Source of the DNA: Euperipatoides rowelli
Lineage: Eukaryota; Onychophora; Udeonychophora; Euonychophora; Peripatopsidae
DNA length: 10,154 bases
Assembly (NCBI GenBank): GCA_003024985.2
Contig: PXIH01S0058332.1
Direction: 5' to 3' (one strand)
Part shown: piece after piece, positions 1-8,506 of the stretch
How positions within the stretch are numbered: the stretch's first letter is position 1
Layout: each line of letters begins with the position of its first letter
The notes under the pieces: model-generated
Seen by the model: the letters and a program-made list of their open reading frames with translations, nothing else
Told to the model about the DNA's origin: nothing
Databases searched by the model: none
Program-made: the position numbers and the translations under genes

Positions 1-623
1 CAAAAAAATCATTAGATATTCATGTAAACCATTTAAAATTATTTTTTCTTCATTTCTAATCATAATTTAAAAAACAAGAAAAAAAAATGATTTTTTTTTT
101 TTTTGGTGGAGTGGTAGGATCCAAAAGTTCGGAAATGTGTGGAGTGGAAAGGGTTAAGGTTCAATTTCGCTTTTTTATTGCTTTTTTAAATGACCTAATT
201 CAAACAAAAAATTCAAAGATTTAAAGAAATAAACATATTATACAGTATATACAGTACTTTCGCTAATTCTACAAAGAGCCAAAATGTCCGTCCCTACTAA
301 TAGAATATCTACTACAGTATATGTTAGTAATTGTGACATTATAATGTATTTTATATATTTTAGCTATAATTAACTACTGTAAACTAATAGATCCACATTT
401 GATTTAGAACTAATTTATTATATCCTACCTTTTTCAACAAGCTTATCAATATTTTAATACATTTTTAATTATGCTACACTAGTTTGTCTAATCTCTGTAT
501 TTATGTAAAGTATCTCATTTGGCAATTTCCCAAATGACATGCTGAATACTTATAACATCACATTTCAGTTTTAGTTTCTGTCCAAGTTGTTAATGTTAAT
601 TCAAATAATACAGTAAATCTCAC
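1..623 (-). other. VPS50: VPS50 intron downstream of exon f (partial)
   Basis: This is the intron after exon f, read on the minus strand; it starts with the donor GTGAG at 623-619 and runs out of the window. I searched it for the next VPS50 segment expected after the split arginine codon and found no plausible exon, so the intron is longer than 623 bp. It holds a T tract near 91-104, a slightly GC-richer patch at about 105-170, and five TACAGTA/TACTGTA heptamers (241, 250, 313, 375, 609). The first two are direct copies 2 nt apart. Nothing else is recognisable. Confidence 0.7.
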
Positions 624-813
624 CTATTAACCAGATCCAAAATATAAATGAACTCTTTAAACTTTATTCCAGAGAGATCAGTAGCAGAGACATGAATTTT
701 AACTTTCTGCTGAATATCTTGCCATATTCGAATAAGACCATGTTCTAATTTTTGTTTAACATAACGACGATTAAAACTGGCTTCAACATTAGAACTTCCA
801 GTAGTTTCTTCTC
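624..813 (-). CDS. VPS50: VPS50/syndetin, exon f (internal, partial gene)
   Basis: This is the last VPS50 exon visible in transcription order, 190 nt. It opens after a TTTTCAG acceptor (816-814), completes a glycine codon split with exon e, reads 62 full codons and ends with AG of a split codon before GTGAG. The ORF continues upstream through the acceptor only by chance. Diagnostic residues are YVKQKLEHGLIRIWQDIQ, followed by TDLS, K, F and FIYILDLVN. These match the human segment KKKLEHGLTRIWQDVQ...TDLS...FIFVLD as I remember it. This falls after the Vps54_N-type region, in the middle of the protein before the syndetin C-terminal domain. The start of the exon (EETTGSSN) is Ser/Thr/Glu-rich, and the human protein is also low-complexity and variable there. 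The next exon should begin with the last base of an Arg codon and lies outside the window. Confidence 0.95.
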
Positions 814-943
814 CTGAAAATTTAAACATTTAAAAAGAAAAACTTAATTTTTTTAAAAAAAATCATAATTTCTTTCTAAAATAACAATACATTAAACAGG
901 CTACATATAAATTTAGAGTTTTGTTAAAAATTCAGAGTTATAC
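814..943 (-). other. VPS50: Short VPS50 intron e-f
   Basis: This 130-bp phase-1 intron has donor GTATAA at 943-938 and acceptor TTTTCAG at 820-814. It is almost entirely A/T with a T-rich 3' end in the sense direction. It lies next to introns of 2.5 and over 0.6 kb. Confidence 0.9.
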
Positions 944-1061
944 CTGATTCTAAATCATATTTTTCATGCCATTCCATAGTTTTATGATAACTATTCATTA
1001 TTTCCCACATCGATTTGCATAAATCAATTAAACAAGGAGTAAAATGTTCAATAGTTATATC
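944..1061 (-). CDS. VPS50: VPS50/syndetin, exon e (internal)
   Basis: This exon is 118 nt: 39 codons plus one base. It was too short and too interrupted to stand out as an open reading frame and was found by homology. The acceptor TTTCTACAG (1063-1062 is the AG) precedes GAT, and the donor is CAG|GTATAA at 944/943. The peptide DITIEHFTPCLIDLCKSM, then WEIMNSYHKTMEWHEKYD, aligns without gaps to human ...[31 protein letters not shown] (recalled). The LCK, WE-M, SY, TMEWHEK and D positions are shared. It joins exon d in phase 0 and exon f in phase 1, giving a split Gly. The exon carries the conserved helical stretch just before the variable Ser-rich linker of exon f. Confidence 0.95.
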
Positions 1062-1133
1062 CTGTAGAAAAAAAAAATATACATTGAAAAATAAGATTAT
1101 TTATTTATTGATTTATTTATTTACTAAGTATGA

Positions 1134-1170
1134 GGGATCTTCACCAGCAAAGGGTGCTGNTCCAGATCCC
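1134..1170. repeat. Hairpin with ambiguous base
   Basis: The arms GGGATCT (1134-1140) and AGATCCC (1164-1170) are perfect complements. After two mismatches, six further positions pair (1143-1148 with 1156-1161), closing a 7-nt loop AAAGGGT. The unread base N1160 faces C1144, so a G there would complete the inner stem. It stands in an otherwise A/T-rich intron, 73 bp upstream of exon e in the sense direction. The element type is unknown. Confidence 0.6.
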
Positions 1171-1294
1171 ATGTCAAATATATTAAATGACTACAGTAAG
1201 GTTATTAAATAAGAGAAGTAAACATAATAAAATCAACAGATAAATTTACAATTAAAAAAAATTAAAAAAAAAAAAAAAATATTTTAGTTTATAC

Positions 1295-1349
1295 CTTAGC
1301 ATAATGTTTTTTTATNAGAAATTTGAATTGATCAAGTCCTCTAGCTCCT
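1295..1349 (-). other. Possible stop-containing cassette exon in VPS50
   Basis: This 55-bp segment is flanked by a T-rich tract ending TTTATTAG (AG at 1351-1350) and by AAG|GTATAA at 1295/1294. That donor is the same hexamer as exon e uses. The segment is less A/T-rich than its surroundings. Spliced between exons d and e in phase 0 it would read AGG AGC TAG, so it would terminate translation at once and also shift frame by one. One frame encodes GARGLDQFKF, but that frame does not connect to the acceptor in phase 0. It holds ambiguous base N1316. It could be a poison exon, a decayed exon or chance; only the splice-like borders are seen. Confidence 0.25.
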
Positions 1350-1444
1350 CTAATAAATTAAAGAATAAATAAATAAATTTTATATTTAGGCAACTTTATT
1401 TTTCTTTAAAATAAAAAAAAAAAGTTAAAAAGTTTCCATTTTTT

Positions 1445-1760
1445 CACAATTCTTTTTATGCCATTATGCCGAGAGCTTTTGTTTTAGCTCCACCCTCAAG
1501 CGTTTATTATTGTAATACTTGGTCGAAAGAAGTACCGTTCCGTATTAACATGGTCTTCCTCTTCTTAAAGAGGAGGAATATGAGGTAATCAAAAGCCATA
1601 TTCCCATTTATGGTGAGAAAATTGTTTTTCTCCTGCCACCTTTCGCATTTAAAAAAAAAAAAAAAGTATTGCTGATAAAAAGGTTAAAGTTGCCGGACAA
1701 GACTTGTCATCCTTTCCTGAGGCCTTCAGGGGGACAAGTATCATGATAAATCTTTTCACC
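1445..1760. repeat. Unclassified hairpin-rich segment with A15 tract
   Basis: This stretch is clearly GC-richer than the rest of the intron. It contains three consecutive stem-loops: TCCTCTT/AAGAGGA (1557-1563 with 1568-1574), GGAATATG/CATATTCC (1575-1582 with 1597-1604) and GAGAAAA/TTTTCTC (1615-1621 with 1626-1632). An A tract of about 15 follows near 1651-1665. Two small palindromes lie downstream, GACAAGACTTGTC at about 1697-1709 and CCTGAGGCCTTCAGG near 1716-1730. Structured RNA followed by an A tract is what a SINE or retroposed ncRNA would look like. I recognise no tRNA boxes or known family, and no target-site duplication was identified. Confidence 0.35.
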
Positions 1761-1874
1761 ACTGGGTGAGGGAGAGAATTTCATTGGATTTATTTTTCTC
1801 AAACTGGTATTTTTTTTGTTTTCCCATTTTACATTAAATTTGGGGGCCGTTTTTTTTAAATTATTTGTTTTAGA

Positions 1875-1893
1875 GGGGAGGGGGGGGGGGAGG
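1875..1893 (+). repeat. G-rich run (G4-A-G11-A-G2)
   Basis: This is a nearly pure guanine run on the plus strand; the VPS50 transcript carries the C-rich complement. It could form a G-quadruplex as plus-strand DNA, and it is also a likely site of length error in sequencing. No function is indicated. Confidence 0.6.
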
Positions 1894-2027
1894 TTATAAC
1901 CATAGCATACAGTAATTTTATTTCAATTTTATCATGTTCATTCACCATGGAAAGGGAAAAATGATTTAAGTTCACATATTGGTACTTACTTTATGCGACA
2001 TTTACTATTTATAGTAAATGCCACATT

Positions 2028-2220
2028 CATAATCTGATCAATTATAAAATTGTGAACAATGCGAGAAACAAGACTTCATTTGCATATGCAAATCAATGCT
2101 AATTTTAATTTGTTCATTTTGCATGTGTGCACATTCTTAATTATAAAAGAATACCACAACACACATGCTTTTATTGTCTTATTTTCTTGGAATAACTGAC
2201 CATTTCCAACAAGTACTATT
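2028..2220 (+). repeat. Diverged dispersed repeat, copy A
   Basis: The left part of this region aligns to the region starting at 8963. Both begin CATAATCT, then share a GTCAATTAT-like block, TGTRAACAATGC, AATGCTAATTT and TTTTGCATG in the same order and similar spacing. The match is clear by eye over about 100 bp. It fades after about 2130, with a weaker echo at about 2190-2215 (CCATT...AGTACT). The 3' limit is uncertain. No terminal inverted repeats or coding capacity were seen, and the repeat class is unknown. Confidence 0.5.
2078..2093. promoter_or_regulatory. Palindromic octamer (POU-type) site
   Basis: The 16-bp sequence ATTTGCATATGCAAAT is a perfect palindrome. It holds the octamer ATTTGCAT on both strands, and its TGCATATGCA centre is the core of the MORE dimer site of POU-homeodomain factors (established knowledge). 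It sits inside repeat copy A, where copy B is disrupted at the same point. It may therefore be a chance product of repeat decay; binding is inference only. Confidence 0.35.
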
Positions 2221-2415
2221 TTATTTCTTTTATGTGGTAGGTCTGGCGTAAGTAGGTCCGAGGAGTTTAACCATCCCTTGAATATGGCATCCTAATGTTA
2301 GGGAGCTTATCATTAATTTTGTAATGTTCTGTTATCATCAAGCCACTGATAGATGGATTGTAACTTTCCTGCCTTGGAGTAAATAGCTTTAATTCCAGCT
2401 TGTCTTTTTTCTTAG

Positions 2416-2490
2416 TATGTGTGTGGATCCTCCTGTGCTTCGTTACTTGGCAGCCTTCCAGACATCACTACCCTTTGGGGGATCATCACA
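2416..2490 (+). other. Exon-like GC-rich island on the plus strand
   Basis: About half of these 75 bp are G or C, against a quarter around them. They follow a strong acceptor-like tract, CTTGTCTTTTTTCTTAG, ending at 2415, and precede GTACAT at 2491. All three plus-strand frames are open across it. I recognise none of the peptides (for example MCVDPPVLRYLAAF), and the putative donor context (ACA|GTACAT) is weak. It could be part of an antisense or noncoding transcript, an old retroelement piece, or chance. Confidence 0.2.
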
Positions 2491-3559
2491 GTACATGAAA
2501 TTCCTTTTTATTCTAAAATTAAATTTAATCGTACATTATAAACTGCTTACAAAGTGATTTATGTTGTAGCCCAAATCATTCTAATAATTTCCTAATCAAA
2601 CTTTCAGCTAGCGAATGTTTACAAGCTTTACCCTAGATAAAAATTCTCTTACTTTTAAAAAAGGAGCAACACAACCAAAGCGCAAGATCTAAGAGCAGAA
2701 CTAATTGTTAATTAGGGTATCAATAATGCTAGTGAGATAATTGCAAACACCAATTGTATTTGGAGGACACGTGCAATACTTTAGTAAATAATAATCAAAT
2801 GGAGAAGTCACTTATTTAATATTTCATTTCATAAGAACTTTAACTCAAAATAAAGTAGTTTTTTTTTAACATTGAAAAATCAAACTAAATATAAATTAAT
2901 GCAAGGACTACAATTATTTAATATGGAATTGTATGGTTTTCGAATGAACTGCTTGCCAGTAGTATTCAAAGCTTTACAGGATTAAAATATTGAATGTCGA
3001 TACCGCTATATTGCAAGATTTAAAAAAAATGCCACGCCGGAAACATTAACAATTTTTAATACTGCTTAGTTTTTAAGTATAATATCGTTTAGTACTTTTT
3101 TAATTCAGTAGCTTTGTTCATATAAGTTGTTTATTATTATTATTTTTTTCAATTAAGATGTTGGACATCTGTCATCAGTAGGTTACACAAAAAGTGACAA
3201 GAATTTAATTGATAGTAGCCTATTGCAAATGTTTCTCTGATATTGACATTCTAGGACAATTAATTAGGTTGAACTAATGAGTTTATATTGATTACTGATT
3301 TATATTTTATTGTAATTACTATTATACGAATTACCAACTAGTACTGTTTAGTATTTTAATATTTTACCAGTCAGTATAGAGGCATTTCAAAATTTTAATA
3401 ATTGGTGTCAATATCGGTGCTACCAGCTGAACATCCTCAACTGTGTTTTTATACAGTAGATATGTGACTATATACCATTTATAGTAGAACATACAGTATA
3501 TTGTTTGAGTGTAAAATGTTTTTTTATTAAATGAAAAAGAAAACTTGACTAAAACTTAC

Positions 3560-3703
3560 CTTGCACAAATTAGGATACTGTTTTTTGTTATAATTATTGA
3601 CATTAGCCCCTTCTATTGATAGTGCTACATGACCTAAAACCTTTGTAAAAGCAGTATTATGGATAGTGCTTGCGTAATGCATGTGAAGTTGGTCCAAACC
3701 AAT
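3560..3703 (-). CDS. VPS50: VPS50/syndetin, exon d (internal)
   Basis: This exon is 144 nt, exactly 48 codons, phase 0 at both ends. The acceptor TTATTTTCAG (3706-3704 is CAG) precedes ATT GGT TTG GAC; the donor is AAG|GTAAGT, the strongest in the window. The peptide begins IGLDQLHMHYASTIHNTAF and goes on to KVLGHVALSIEG...KKQYPNLCK. The human counterpart has DQLHMHF..AIHNTVF..VLGYVEL....QYKDLC (recalled). The DQLHMH, IHNT, VLG and QY..LC blocks are shared, while the middle (EGANVNNYN) is variable, as in other species. It belongs to the helical N-terminal Vps54_N-like region that packs with the other EARP subunits. The apparent ORF extending to 3727 is only read-through into the intron. Confidence 0.96.
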
Positions 3704-4573
3704 CTGAAAATAAAATATAAATGGCATTTATAAATACGATACCTTAAGCAAATATATTGTATGTACAATAATTTTACAGTACATACTGTATATCGGGATC
3801 TGTAATATTAAGACCTGCCTTAAGCCCAGTATAATTATGCTAATTAAGCTATCTAGCCCAAAATGATCATTTTTTTTTCAAAACCTCCTGATAAAATTTA
3901 GATTTGCCTAATATTCACCATATTTAAGAATGTGCAGCCCACGACCAAGAAATGCAAAGTACCACACTATTGGGCAGGTTGAAGACCGTAATCAAAGACC
4001 TTATCGTCATACATAGGCGCATTATTACACCTCAACCTGCCTATCATACACTGGGAGGGTAGTCTATACAGCCAAACCTCACATATCATAAAAATGACTA
4101 GAAACATTATTGGATCGGAAAACTTCAACTGTATAATTTTTAATAGAACCAATAATGCTTATTACAAGAAACTAAAGGTCGCAATGTTGAAATGTCTGGT
4201 AGCATTGTAACTTGTATTTATTCATTTTCTCCCGATATGTTGTTGGAGTGGTGGTAACTATTCCAGAGTATGTATCAGCCCATTAATTATTAGCTGCAGC
4301 CATTATTTTCTAGTGGGTTTTTTACGATACATTTATTTTTAACACGGCGATTTTCTGTCATCTATTATTTATTTACTTCATTTGTCTAATAAGCTATTTA
4401 GACTTTAATTTTGGTTTCAACCGTTTATTTATTTTACCAACCAGCATATATTGTCAACATCACCCAATTATAGCATAACACTAATAAATACATTTGTTAG
4501 TTATAATTATACAGTACAATAATAAATAGAAAAAATAAAATATAATTATATTTTGCAAAACAAGAAAACTAAC
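3704..4573 (-). other. VPS50: VPS50 intron c-d (870 bp)
   Basis: This phase-0 intron has donor GTTAGT at 4573-4568 and acceptor TTTTCAG. Near its 3' end lies TACAGTACATACTGTA (3775-3790), two heptamers facing each other across 2 nt. A 10-bp inverted repeat GGCAGGTTGA (3973-3982, partner 4032-4041) and repeat copy C (about 4180-4320) are also present. No coding sequence beyond VPS50 was recognised. Confidence 0.85.
4180..4320 (+). repeat. Diverged dispersed repeat, copy C
   Basis: This region aligns to the right-hand part of copy B (about 9118-9235). Shared blocks in order are GTTGAAATG, TTGTTRGAGT, TCCAG, a CC-TTAATTATT-like stretch and TAGCTGCAG.CATTA, the last being the clearest. It does not obviously carry the left part seen in copies A and B, so copies A and C appear to be different fragments of the element represented by B. 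Its class is unknown. Confidence 0.45.
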
Positions 4574-4715
4574 CTGAGTCTTTCCAAGAAGTCGATATGC
4601 TGTTTGAAGTTTTTCGTAGTGCTTAGTATCAAAGCTCGTACAGACTTTGGCTAAATCTGCATCTAATTGTTCTTCAATCATTTCTAAAGTCAACTGCAAC
4701 TTTGAACTCAATTCC
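4574..4715 (-). CDS. VPS50: VPS50/syndetin, exon c (internal)
   Basis: This exon is 142 nt: one base completing an Arg codon split with exon b, then 47 codons ending ACT CAG before GTTAGT. The acceptor is ...AATGATAG with AG at 4717-4716. The peptide [20 protein letters not shown], then [20 protein letters not shown], is the best-conserved segment here. By eye about two-thirds of the residues match human ELNSKLQ.TLE.IEEQLD...[15 protein letters not shown] (recalled). Its heptad-like leucines fit the coiled-coil/helical N-terminal region used in EARP assembly. The human residue at the b-c junction is Ser where this reads Arg (AG|G), the only position at the junction worth confirming from RNA. 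Confidence 0.97.
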
Positions 4716-4918
4716 CTATCATTCAGAAGTTATAATTAGGAAATAATTTTTAGATGTAATTAAATATTGACTAAAATTGTCCTAATAAAAAGAGTGTTTA
4801 GTAAGACAGAGAATAGGACAAATAAAAATAAACTGTAAACTCTCTTTAAAGAAATTCTATTTTAATTAGTTCATAAATCATACAGTAACTATCAAAAAAT
4901 AATTAGAAAAATATGTAC
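4716..4918 (-). other. VPS50: Short VPS50 intron b-c
   Basis: This 203-bp phase-2 intron has donor GTACAT at 4918-4913 and acceptor GATAG. It is AT-rich with one TACAGTA at 4881 and has no other features. Confidence 0.9.
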
Positions 4919-5001
4919 CTGATACAATTATAATGTCTAAAATCACCAGCAACCTTTTGACATTCTAAACAAACTAGAATTGCACCTACAAAATCTTTTT
5001 C
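4919..5001 (-). CDS. VPS50: VPS50/syndetin, exon b (internal)
   Basis: This exon is 83 nt: 27 codons plus AG of a split codon. It was found by homology. The acceptor ACTTTTTAG precedes GAA AAA GAT, and the donor ATC AG|GTACAT closes it. The peptide [20 protein letters not shown] followed by FRHYNCI aligns gaplessly to human [28 protein letters not shown] (recalled), sharing GAI, CLECQK, F, HY and CI. The two cysteines around LE are typical of the family. Phase 0 in and phase 2 out agree with exons a and c. Confidence 0.96.
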
Positions 5002-6510
5002 CTAAAAAGTAAAAATAGGAAGATGAATAAAGATAAAAGAAATGAAAAGTATTATGAAACAGTCAATAATAAATAATGAATGTAAAAAAAAAAAGATATG
5101 TCAATTTATTAATTGGTATTATAGATAGTAATTTAGTTATATCCGATTAGATTTATTCATTTTGGAAATTTATTGCCATTTGCTTAGTTCTGACTGGAAA
5201 TATTTGGAAAATGGCATGGCAATCAAGTAATATATTTTTAATATCTTAATTTCTTGAGTGGCTTAAATTTAAAGGTAAATTTTCTAATCCTCTTATCTAA
5301 TTATTTTTAATCTTGATTAGTGCATACTTTTTTTCTTCTATTTATTAAATTTAAGATATTTTAACTAATCTTAGTGTTTAAATTTAATTTTGTTTGGTAT
5401 CAAAAAAAGGTTTTAACAGAAATTAGCTTGGTGCTATAATGTATTTCTTAGAGCATTTAATTTTATGTTAAGTTAAATCATATATGGTGGGCAGTCATCT
5501 TTTTAAGCATTTGTTCCACTTCAGTTTCTACATGTCCCACTTTTTACTTCAGGTCCGGCTTTTTTACAATAATTTTCTACTATTTACACTGAAATATGCT
5601 GCTTATCAAACAACAATTAGATTTTGAGTTGAAATACTAAAAAAAAAAAAAAAACTATCTTTAAGTTGAAATAAATATCTTTCCTATACCCCCTTCACCC
5701 CCCACATAAAAAAAAAAAAAACATCAAATAGCAGGTGAAACAGTTGATAGCTTTCTCCAACAGTGTACCATCATCATAAAAAATTATGATCTATTTAACT
5801 GTGGCCCTTAATTTTAAAAGCTGTTAATGTTATATAGTATTATTATTTTCCATGGAATACTTGTTCAGTCACATACTGTATACCAGAGAAGTCAACTATT
5901 TTTTACAAAAGATCTACTTTACCAATAAAAATCCATCTGTAATCTACTTTTTTAAAAATTGAGGCATAAGAAAATTTTTTCTATAAAAAGATAGTACAGA
6001 TAAGTAAATATAAAAAGACTATCGGCACAATATTTAACCTGCCATATTTCACAAGTTTTTATAGATTTTAAAACTTTAATTATTAACTAAATTCAAATAA
6101 GTTTTGAATTTCAAGTTAAAATAAAAGAAAAAAAATTCATATCATTGTAATATTATTTAATAACAATAATTTAAAAAAACATTCACAAACAGCAAAACTT
6201 TATATTTTTTTTTCAAAAATTAGAAGCTGACTACTACTGACGTTTGTTAAATAGAAAACAAAACTACAGATACCTACATGGAATTGTTTTATCTACATAA
6301 CTAAATGAACGAGTTTACTGTGCTTATGTAACAACTGTTTTCAGACAATGCATAGATTAGATTAGTTGTGACATTCTTGCACATTGGCACTGAAGCTCAA
6401 GATACACATGCATAATGAAACTCATAATTCGGTAAACTTAGGCTCCTTAAGGAAAACTTATCTTTAAATACGTTTTTTGTAAATTAGAACTAAAAATAAA
6501 ATATATGGAA

Positions 6511-6533
6511 ATAATATTGGCGATCAATATTAT
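6511..6533. repeat. Perfect 9-bp hairpin
   Basis: ATAATATTG (6511-6519) and its exact complement (6525-6533) enclose the loop GCGAT. The arms are A/T-rich, so weight is low. Confidence 0.5.
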
Positions 6534-6707
6534 CAACGTTATTGACACTGCTGCTGTATACAATATGTGTTAAATATAAGAAAACTTAAAATATTATAAA
6601 TACAACATAAATTTAGAAACAAATTTGTTGTTCAACAAAGCAGCAAGGAAATCTTTAGACAAGTCCAGGAATTAAAAAATAATTAAATGCTAAGCCTATG
6701 TCTTATA

Positions 6708-6730
6708 ATTGATTTATGGGATAAATCAAT
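6708..6730. repeat. Perfect 10-bp hairpin
   Basis: ATTGATTTAT (6708-6717) pairs exactly with ATAAATCAAT (6721-6730) around a GGG loop. ATCAATCGATTG follows directly, overlapping the 3' arm and itself partly palindromic. Confidence 0.55.
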
Positions 6731-6808
6731 CGATTGTAATAGTTAAACCCATTAGAGCTCACTAGTCGTGATTAAAAAAATACATTTCTGCTCAGTGTTT
6801 TATAGATT

Positions 6809-6866
6809 AAACAGGCTTTATAATGGTATAAACAGGCTTTAAAATGGTATAAACAGGTTTCTAAAT
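6809..6866 (+). repeat. 21-bp tandem repeat, about 2.8 copies
   Basis: The units AAACAGGCTTTATAATGGTAT (one base over 20 if written in full; core AAACAGGCTTT and AATGGTAT) lie at 6809-6829 and 6830-6850. They differ at one position. A third partial copy starting AAACAGGTTT runs from 6851. It is a small minisatellite, probably from replication slippage. Confidence 0.85.
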
Positions 6867-7273
6867 TAAAAATTAATATGTAAAAAAAAAATAATAAAAA
6901 AACATCTTAATTTAAAAAAATTTAATCAAAAAATTATTATTCTCGTTTTTGTGGCTAATAAATGTTTTTCTTTAAATTAAGCATCAAAAACACTCACTTA
7001 AAGCAATTCTATGCCAATTTACCTTTCATTTGACATATTGCACATTATAACAACACAAATAAAATGGCCTGTAGAGGACAAATAACACCGCCATACAAAA
7101 TAAAAAACGGAAAAAAAAAATCCTTTACTTTTTAAAAGAAAAATCGGCAAAAAGATTTAGGTTTCCATTATTTTTTTTATTAAAAGATAATCATATAAAA
7201 TCAGCCATTTAAGCTAGACACTTCCAAATAGGTTTGTTTCAATTATAATTAAATGTAGTCTTTTTCACAAAGG

Positions 7274-7302
7274 GATCATAGTGATAACTGTATCACATGA
7301 TC
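7274..7302. repeat. 12-bp hairpin with single bulge
   Basis: GATCAT (7274-7279), bulged A7280 and GTGATA (7281-7286) pair with TATCAC (7291-7296) and ATGATC (7297-7302) around an ACTG loop. This is less A/T-biased than most hairpins here, so chance is a weaker explanation. Confidence 0.6.
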
Positions 7303-8105
7303 TGGAAATGAGCTTAAACCTTGACCTATGGATTAATCAAAAGTTGAGCAGAAAAACAATTCAGTTTCATATGGATTTTTCCTTAATTGAGCCCTATAAG
7401 GTTAATATTGTATGACTATATGCACTGATGAAATTAATTTGCATTAAAAGTTTCAATATGCTGTATGGTTTTACTCAAAGAGAGCATTTTTGATCTGAAT
7501 TGTAAGTTTTTTTATAGACCATAAACATAATGATATACAGTACATTAGTAATATGATACATCTTTTTTATAATACAGATATAGTTGCATTGATTTTAAGG
7601 GTAGTAGCTTATAAATACTGTAAAATAGTCAACCCGTTGGGTCAGCACAATTTTATTTTTATAAAATCATCTTCATTAGAATAAAAAATATATAGAACAA
7701 GTAAAAATAAAATTAAAATTGCAACATTTGATTACATGTTTTGCTTCTATATGTTATAGCAACTACTATTTTATTTTTTTATTATATTAATTTGTGTATG
7801 GTAAGGGACATCCGATTTTTGTTTATGTACTGTTAACTCTCATAACATTGATTTTTCACCCACTTCACATTATCCAATTGACTTGAAATTTGACAAAATA
7901 GGTTTATTCCTGGTGACAATACAATAATCAGTCGTAATTAGCGTTGAAATTTTATTAATAAATTTAAAAACAATGGATTAAAACTTAAGTTGATGACTCA
8001 ATTATCATGAAGGCGCTCACTAGACTAAAACTTATTAAAGATTAAAAAGTGCCCATTAGGCAAAACTAAATGAAGACTAAAAAAAGTGGACGCCATTACT
8101 TTAAA

Positions 8106-8292
8106 TAAAATATAGAATTTTTTTTTTAAAAAATACCAATAAATGCACTAAAAAGTAAAAAATAATTTGACTAAAAGTAAAAGCTTGGGGGCACTCGTAC
8201 AAGCCCCACACTTTTATTCTTAGTCAAATTATTTTATATTTTTTAGTGTATTTCAGATAAGTGTATTTCAAAAGTTTTTTTTCTATATTTTA
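8106..8292. repeat. Long foldback (inverted repeat) element
   Basis: The inner arms, about 50 bp each (8141-8190 and 8204-8253), are close complements. Shared blocks include CACTAAAAA, AAAATAATTTGACTAA and a GGGG/CCCC pair next to a 13-nt loop (8191-8203). The outer arm ends TAAAATATAGAA (8106-8117) and TTCTATATTTTA (8281-8292) are exact complements; a less well-paired middle lies between. The octamer GACTAAAA is also repeated directly at 8023, 8075 and 8169. It is best read as a MITE-like foldback or a structured tail of the retroelement remnant beside it. A transcript would fold into a pre-miRNA-like hairpin. No target-site duplication could be fixed in this A/T-rich setting. Confidence 0.75.
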
Positions 8293-8506
8293 ATAGTAAA
8301 TTAATTAATAAATTAATTTAATGATAATAGAGGAATTAGACCAGGATCTATACAGCATTAATTAGTGAGGTCCATACAAATACAATAAATATCAATACAA
8401 TCTTAAAATACAATTCAAACCAAGCACACAAAATATAAAAAAAAACAATATAGAACAGCAGGAAATAACCTACTGTATATAAAAAGGCAAAAAAAAAAAC
8501 ATATCT

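Larger units (their letters stand above)
1062..3559 (-). other. VPS50: VPS50 intron d-e (2.5 kb)
   Basis: This phase-0 intron has donor GTAAGT at 3559-3554 and acceptor CTACAG at 1067-1062. In the sense direction it starts with about 1 kb of plain AT-rich DNA (2500-3559). It then passes an exon-like GC-richer island (2416-2490), one copy of a diverged repeat (from 2028), a G run (1875-1893, C-rich in the sense strand), a hairpin-rich segment ending in an A tract (about 1445-1665), a possible cassette exon (1295-1349), and an ATTT tetranucleotide tract (about 1096-1124). Exons d and e join gaplessly to the VPS50 family across it, so nothing coding is missing between them. Confidence 0.85.

Noticed and set aside
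241-256. LexA-like or other bacterial operator from the CTGT/ACAG spacing
   Set aside because: The context is clearly a eukaryotic intron; the half-sites come from the heptamer excess.
1-623. Next VPS50 exon (after the split Arg codon)
   Set aside because: I read the minus strand in all frames for the expected family segment and found none with splice borders.
1015-1212. Plus-strand 65-codon open frame
   Set aside because: It overlaps exon e antisense, crosses an unresolved base and a simple ATTT tract, and is Lys/Ile/Leu-rich as A/T-rich noncoding DNA would be.
1295-1348. Coding microexon GARGLDQFKF... as part of the normal VPS50 protein
   Set aside because: That frame would need an exon starting at 1348, but no AG precedes it. 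VPS50 homologues have no insertion at this junction. It is kept only as a possible poison exon.
1450-1500. tRNA-like gene or SINE head
   Set aside because: The GAGAGCT/AGCTC pairing suggested a stem, but no A or B box and no cloverleaf could be formed.
3967-4152. Minus-strand 61-codon open frame in intron c-d
   Set aside because: It has no resemblance to VPS50 or any family I know, no splice borders that fit the neighbouring phases, and exons c and d already join without a gap.
5641-5720. Homopolymer A runs and C-rich spot as a retroposon end
   Set aside because: A runs of this size occur all over the window and no coding or structured body precedes them.
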